A stretch of 64,000 nucleotides of DNA from Ananas comosus (lineage: Eukaryota > Streptophyta > Magnoliopsida > Poales > Bromeliaceae): the NCBI RefSeq assembly GCF_001540865.1, contig NC_033640.1, positions 6,134,399-6,198,398 of the forward strand, in the 5' to 3' direction. This document shows, piece by piece, positions 58,451-64,000 of the stretch. Position numbers and translations under genes: made by a program. A model generated the notes under the pieces. The model was not told the origin of the DNA. It ran no database searches and saw only the letters and a program-made list of their open reading frames with translations. Position 1 is the first letter of the stretch. Each line of letters starts with the position of its first letter.

Positions 58451-58820
58451 ATTATATATATATGCTCTGTTTTGTTTGTTGTATCGTATCGAATACATAT
58501 TAGATATCGATACTCGCGCAACGCACATCCGATATATTCGTGTCAGATACTTCATAGAAATATTTGATATTTTTAAAAATTGAGAAAATTAACGAACTCC
58601 ATATAGAAAAAGTTACTATCTTTGCAAAGCGTGACGATTTTTTGAAGTTCTAACAAACTGCCGCTAAATAAAGTGATAAAAAGTTGTCATATTATAGAAG
58701 ATAGCATGGTCATATTTGGTTATCACCGAATATGACTTTTAGTGGTGTTTATAATTAGTAACCACCATTTATGGAGAAAAAGCGGCAACATTTTTAATTT
58801 CGCTACCAAATGCATATTTT

Positions 58821-61008
58821 AAGGCATTTAACATAGTTCTCAACTTATATGAAGATAATGTGGCCCTTTTTTTTTTTGCCAAGAACCATATATGTTTTAA
58901 ATAGCATTATTATATAAAGTTATTTCAAAAATTCACCACCAATAATAAAAAAAGTTGCTACCAATAATAAACAAATAATAAACCAAAATATAATAATACA
59001 CGGTTTATATTTATAAACATAACATATCCAAAATAACAAAAGATACAATCCAAGTGAACAAAATTATCCTTATAATAATAATTTAAAAGCGAAATTAACT
59101 TCTGACTTACAGTAGATTAAAAATAAAATAATAGTAATATCAATTTAAAGACAAAAAAGTAATAATATCTGATGTACACTTTAACATTTATTTATGCCTC
59201 TCTAAACATTAAAAATTGAAAATATTTAGGAACCACGAAGAAAATGCTCCTAATTCAGCAGCCATTCTTTTCCTAAATAAATGAAAAGGAGAAAAATAAA
59301 TTAAATAAATTCATAACGGTCCACTAAAAGCTGATGCTATATTAGGATGCTCGAGGGCATATGTATGAATTGCATCCTTAGCAGATAATATATTTATAAT
59401 TCAAGTCAATAATTTTGTAGAAATGTAAACTGAAATATAGGCTCTTGGTTTAATGATATAGTAATTCCGATGAAAGTTAGGAAATCATTAGGAAAGTAAG
59501 GAAAAATAGGATGAAGATACTAGCCCAACAAGTTCGTAAATATGCCATCAAAACATAGGGACATTCCTAATATAGTAGTATATAGGGCTTTTTTTTGCAA
59601 ATAGCCCCCTGATAAAATATTATTTTAAAATTAGCACTGTCAAAAATTTATTTGCAAATATAGCTCTGCCCCTACTACGCAAGCACCACGTTAGCGCCAC
59701 GCGGGCGGGGCTGGGGCTAGGTGTTTAAATTGAACACGGTAAACCATTCACCGTGTTCAAACACGGTGAATGATTCACCGTGTCCAATACAAATATCCCC
59801 ACTTAGCCAAAAAATGGCTAAGTGGAGTTAGTTGTATTGGACACGGTGAATTGAATCATTCACCGTGTCCAATACAACTACTTAGGACTTAGCCATTTTT
59901 TGGCTAAAGCTGTATTAGTATTGGACACCGTGAATGGTTCACCGTGTCTAATACAATTAACTCGACTTAGTCATTTTCGGCTAAGTGGGGATATTTGTAT
60001 TGGACACGGTGAACCATTCACCTTGTTCAAACACGGTGAATAGTTCACCGTGTTCAACTTAAACTCTTGCCCCGCCCTCATGGCGCTGACGTGGCGTTTG
60101 CGTGGCAGGGGCAGGGCCCTTTTTGTAAATAAATTTTTGACAGGGCCAATTTAAAAAAAAAATTTTATTAGGGGGCTATTTGCAAAAAAAACCCTAGTAT
60201 ATAGGGGTGTCGCCCTAGTATACTAGGGGTGTCAATTAGCCGAATGTCCCTATGTTTTGATGAGCCTATTTACGAGCTTGTTGGTTTAAGTATCGTGTCG
60301 AAAAATTCATCTCGTGTTTTTCTCTTTTCTTTCTTAATGATTTCCTAACTTTCGATACGGCTCATTACTATATCGTTAAACCAGGAGTCTATATTTCAGT
60401 TTACATTTCTACAAAATTATTGACTTGAATTATAAATATATTATCTGCTAAGGATGCAATTCATACATATGCCCTCGAGCATCCTAATATAGCATCAGCT
60501 TTTAGTGGACCGTTATGAATTTATTTAATTTATTTTTCTCCTTTTCATTTATTTAGGAAAAGAATGGCTGCTGAATTAGGAGCATTTTCTTCGTGGTTCC
60601 TAAATATTTTCAATTTTTAATGTTTAGAGAGGCATAAATAAATGTTAAAGTGTACATCAGATATTATTACTTTTTTGTCTTTAAATTGATATTACTATTA
60701 TTTTATTTTTAATCTACTGTAAGTCAGAAGTTAATTTCGCTTTTAAATTATTATTATAAGGATAATTTTGTTCACTTGGATTGTATCTTTTGTTATTTTG
60801 GATATGTTATGTTTATAAATATAAACCGTGTATTATTATATTTTGGTTTATTATTTGTTTATTATTGGTAGCAACTTTTCTTATTATTGGTGGTGAATTT
60901 TTGAAATAACTTTATATAATAATGCTATTTAAAACATATATGGTTCGTGGCCAAAAAAAAAAGGGCCACATTATCTTCATATAAGTTGAGAACTATGTTA
61001 AATGCCTT
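58821..61008. mobile_element. 2.2-kb palindrome (foldback-like element)
   Basis: Two arms of about 1.09 kb are inverted copies: AAGGCATTTAACATAGTTCT at 58821 pairs with the sequence ending AAATGCCTT at 61008. The pairing continues, with a ~30-bp indel near 60215, to the middle at about 59.91 kb. The inner 600 bp (59595-60200) has its own ends TAGGGCTTTTTTTTGCAAAT and the inverse, CCACG..GCGCC GC-rich shoulders, and repeated GAACACGGTGAA / TTCACCGTGTCC words. No coding capacity. No target duplication was found at the outer ends. Confidence 0.8.
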
Positions 61009-61612
61009 GCATGCCACGCGGCGCTGGGCCGGCCGCATGGCCCCCCGCTACTGCTGCGCGGGTACCCACCGACAGCGGGCCAGGGCCCGCACTGTGCAGG
61101 CGGTACGTGAGCCTAGCTCCAGCACGTGGCTGGCCGCACAGTGGAGTGGGTCCCAGCGGGCACAGCCGCACGTGTCGGGCGGGTGCCCGCTCGCCGCAGC
61201 ACGCCGGCCGGCGCGGCACATGCGGGAGCCGTACCGCGTCCGTAGCGGCCGAGCCTGCGATGCGCGCCGGGCGCGCGCCTGCTCTCTGCCTGTGGGCGGG
61301 TGTCCGCGCCCACAGCATGCCGGGCCTGCACGTGCTCGGCGTGTCGCCCGCTCACGGCGGCCGGCGCCCGCGCAAGTTAGCGAGCGGGTGCGCACCTGTG
61401 ACTGCAGCGGGCCGGGCCGCGCAGGTCTGCCACGGGTTCAGACCGCAGCCGGTGACACCGCTGCCCGCAGCGGGCCGGCCCGCTCGGCGTGCGCGCCTAG
61501 CCTCCCGCAGCAGGCCGACCTGCGCGGTGCCCAGGGATGCGCGCCGAGCCTGCAGCGGCCGGCCGCGCAGTGTGCGCCACGTCCGCAGTGGGTCGCGTTG
61601 AGCTTCTCCTAA
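61009..61612. other. 600-bp CpG-rich block
   Basis: Abrupt change from AT-rich palindrome arm to strongly GC- and CpG-rich sequence built of overlapping GCGGGCC, GCGCAG and CCGCAGC words, ending at CTCCTAATGG. All six frames are open for long stretches, giving Arg/Ala/Pro-rich translations without domains, so no gene is called. On minus it would be the leader side of the LTR at 61894. Confidence 0.6.
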
Positions 61613-61893
61613 TGGTCGCAAACAGCGATTTGAAAAAAATTTCAATCCACGAAGCAAAAATAAAAAAATACTAACTTATGAAAAAAAAATCGCACATTAT
61701 GATCAATTTTGAAGAAAACTAAAACTTAACTTTAGTCTTATCTTTGATATCTTCCTTTTTAATCGATTTCACCTAGAAAACAAAAAAACGTAGAACTAAT
61801 CTACATAAAAGGAATTGATCCAATGAGTGCGATAAAAAACACAAAGCATGCAGCATAAGCGAAAACAAGCATTCACTGCTCTTTGATACCAAT

Positions 61894-62470
61894 TGTTGAA
61901 AAATAAGCAGCGGAAACTTACAAACCGGATAGGCCAACGTATCCGGGAACCCGAATCGGATGGATCTTGTTTTACAAGCCTTCTTGGATCGTCCTCTGTC
62001 TCGATACTTCTGGATCTCCACGTTTCTCGCCTTCTTCCCACGCATACGTCTTTACGCCACGTATCGAATGCGGATTGATTGCGATGGATGCCAATCGAAG
62101 AGGCTACCAGAGTCTCTCATGCCAACTCCAAAACCAGGAACGTAGGTGGAAATTCCAGAGAGGAAGAAGAGAGAGAATAAGAGATATTCGGGTTCTTATG
62201 GAATTTGATCGTATGCGATCGTCACCTTTTCGGAGGAAAAAGGGCATTATATAGAATAATGGAACCCTAAACATCCTGAATTCCATATAGATTAGGAAAG
62301 ATCAGGGATATCTATTAACATATAATATATATCCATAATAGATGTGTTTCTTAATTAATAAGAAATTAGTATTTATTCTTATCCTAAACTTATTAGGATA
62401 AATCAATCCACATCTTAAGTGATCGGGTTAAATTAGAAATCCGTCAATGGTCGGACACACCACATGGCAT
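61894..62470 (-). mobile_element. LTR remnant of a minus-strand retrotransposon
   Basis: TGTTGAAAAATAAGCAGCGG begins at 61894; on its left, CTTTGATACCAATT reads on minus as a tRNA-Met-like primer site TTGGTATCAAAG. This layout marks a 5' LTR of a minus-strand element. The right limit is a guess. No pol follows: the body is replaced by the GC-rich block and the palindrome. Confidence 0.45.
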
Positions 62471-62611
62471 AATATAAAGTAATATTTATTATTGATTTTT
62501 TAGCCAAACTTAATTATAAAAAAGCTCATTTATATGTAAACATTTTAACCATTAGATTCCAAAATCTAATGAGTTAAGATCTCATAAATTTATTTTCCAT
62601 TATATATTATA

Positions 62612-62654
<43 letters not shown>

Positions 62655-62658
62655 TATA
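62612..62658. repeat. (TA)n microsatellite
   Basis: More than 15 TA units with one interruption, abutting the MITE at 62660. Confidence 0.9.
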
Positions 62659-62659
62659 G

Positions 62660-62880
62660 AAGGGCTAGAATACTTGTAAAAGTATCATGGGGGGAGTACT
62701 TGTAGTGTTTTTAGCTCTGGATGGAGAGCATGTGAGGTAGAGATGATGTGGTTAGGATTGGTGGTAGGTGGAATAGTATTTATCCAGGCTATTAATAACA
62801 AAAAGTAGATCCAATGCTTAAAACCTACATTAGGCACATGATGTGCATACTTTGTAAAGTCATCATAGCTCAATCGTCTA
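62660..62880. mobile_element. Modular MITE, CTAGAATACTTGTAAAAGTA type
   Basis: Left end GGGCTAGAATACTTGTAAAA, right end TTTGTAAAGTCATCATAGCTC as a loose inverse. The interior shares GGTGGTAGGTGGAATAGT with the element at 20585. TA tracts on both sides. Confidence 0.6.
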
Positions 62881-62974
62881 TATATAGTATATATATAGTA
62901 TATATATAGTCATATATATATATATTCCTTTTAAACTTTTTATTTTGACCGTCTCGTATTTCGTAATATAATAT

Positions 62975-63425
62975 ATAAAAGAGCCAAACACGAGCTGAAT
63001 TTTTCGCACGATTACTTAACGAGCTAGCTCGTGTTCGGCTCGTTTCTTACGTGTTTCGGCTGTTGACACCTATCATACTAGGGTTTTTTGCAAATAGGCC
63101 CCTAATAAATTTTTTTTTAAAATTGCCATGTCAAAAAATTTATTTAAAAAAGGGGCCCTGCCCCTGCCACGCAAACGCCACGTCAGCGCCCATGAGGCGG
63201 GAAGAGTTTAAGTTGAACACGGTGAAACTATTCACCGTGTTGAACAACGGTGAAATGGTCACCGTTGTCCAATTACAATTATCCCCACTTAGGCCGAAAT
63301 GACGTAAGTCGAGTTAAATTGTATTAGACACGGTGAACCATTCACGGGTGTCCAATAACTAATACAGCTTTAGCCAAAAATGGCTAAGCCTAAGTAGTTG
63401 TATGGACACGGGAATGATTCAATTG
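62975..63425. mobile_element. Broken copy of the palindrome core
   Basis: Matches part of one arm of the 58821-61008 element (ACACGAG..GAATTTTTCG, GGCTNTTGACACC) and then the inner element from ACTAGGGTTTTTTGCAAATA through the GAACACGGTGAAA words to about the centre, where it stops. The second arm is missing. Several small indels are seen. Confidence 0.65.
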
Positions 63426-64000
63426 GGCGATTTTGCAGGCCCGGCCCGGCCTGCTGCGCGCAGGAAAGCGACCCTGCGTTCCCGGCCCGGCTCGCAGCGC
63501 AGAGAATTTTTCTTTAAAAAAAATAATAATAATAATAATAAAAATCCTATGTGGATATTTTTTCCGGCATGATAATCTTTTTTGGAATACATATATTTTT
63601 TTTAAAAAAAAACATGCATGATTTGTTTGTTTTATTTATCCTTTGTGGGTGTATTTAATGCTTATGTAGCATGTGATTGTATATTTTTTGGCATATAAGT
63701 ACTTATGTTATTCGGTGTTTTTTCAACAAAATTTAAATTTTTTTTTTTTGGAAAAACGGGTTCGACGTGTGAAGCATTCCTGTAGAACATTCATTTTTCT
63801 TATGTACATCTTGTAGTGATATAGTAGGTTTTATTATGCAAAAGTGATGTAATAATTAAGGCCATGTAAAGGGATGTGTTTTGCGCAGCGTCGACGTTTT
63901 TCAAATTAAATTTTGGCATAAGTACTTATTTTTTATCTGTGTGATGATATTACGAGATAAGTTCTCCTTATATAAATATTTTTTGAAAGAAAAGGATGTG
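63426..64000. other. Short GC patch then AT-rich DNA
   Basis: 63437-63505 is GC-rich (GGCCCGGCCCGGCCTGCTGC) and resembles the block at 61009 in word content. The remainder is AT-rich with AAT repeats and no gene. Confidence 0.4.

Noticed and set aside
60947..61612. Open frames of 100-221 codons on both strands
   Set aside because: GC-rich sequence lacks stop codons by composition; all frames look alike (Arg/Ala/Pro) and no domain is seen.

Overview
This is nuclear DNA of a flowering plant, most likely a monocot. The evidence is split genes with GT-AG introns, AT-rich intergenic DNA, Ty1/copia elements primed by initiator tRNA-Met, tRNA-derived SINEs, many MITEs and long microsatellites. The style of the MITEs made me think of pineapple or a related commelinid, but that is a weak impression and not shown. 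I found no bacterial genes, CRISPR array, tRNA or rRNA genes.

Only two host genes are convincing. The first (+ strand, about 4.7-19.3 kb) is an RluA-type RNA pseudouridine synthase of the plant organellar RNA pseudouridine synthase 3/4 group. I can place eight exons with consistent phase and splice sites; its first exon or exons are not resolved. The second (+ strand, 55.75-57.57 kb) is a two-exon DUF599 membrane protein of 242 aa. Its intron end and exon head are duplicated next to a single N.

The rest is mostly transposons. 0-3 kb: two hAT-type elements. 6.4-14.9 kb: an 8.5-kb intron of the synthase gene holding a hAT miniature element and a 6.4-kb hAT relic (7887-14330) with a decayed BED/RNase H-like transposase. 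That relic holds a second non-autonomous hAT (11226-13328), which holds a third (12242-12900), which holds an LTR-like fragment (12530-12856). 15.6-18.5 kb: more MITEs in the later introns. 19.8-30.3 kb: AT-rich DNA with a SINE, several (TA)n-flanked MITEs and a deleted copia element. 30.3-36.9 kb: two long LTR-like blocks without pol, with a GC-rich block between. 37.3-41.2 kb: three MITEs in a row in (TA)n, a hAT-like MITE and a second SINE. 41.4-46.6 kb: a copia element on + whose 3' LTR is cut by another MITE. 48.3-55.2 kb: a copia element on -. 57.9-58.45 kb: a large (TA)n-type MITE. 58.8-61.0 kb: a 2.2-kb palindrome, followed by a 0.6-kb CpG-rich block, an LTR remnant, one more MITE and a broken copy of the palindrome core.

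No new gene system is visible. The most unusual content is structural: hAT insertions nested three deep inside a working gene's intron, read from 8-bp target duplications; a MITE superfamily tied to (TA)n tracts with exchangeable hairpin ends; and the 2.2-kb palindrome family. Element borders were read by eye and no search was run.
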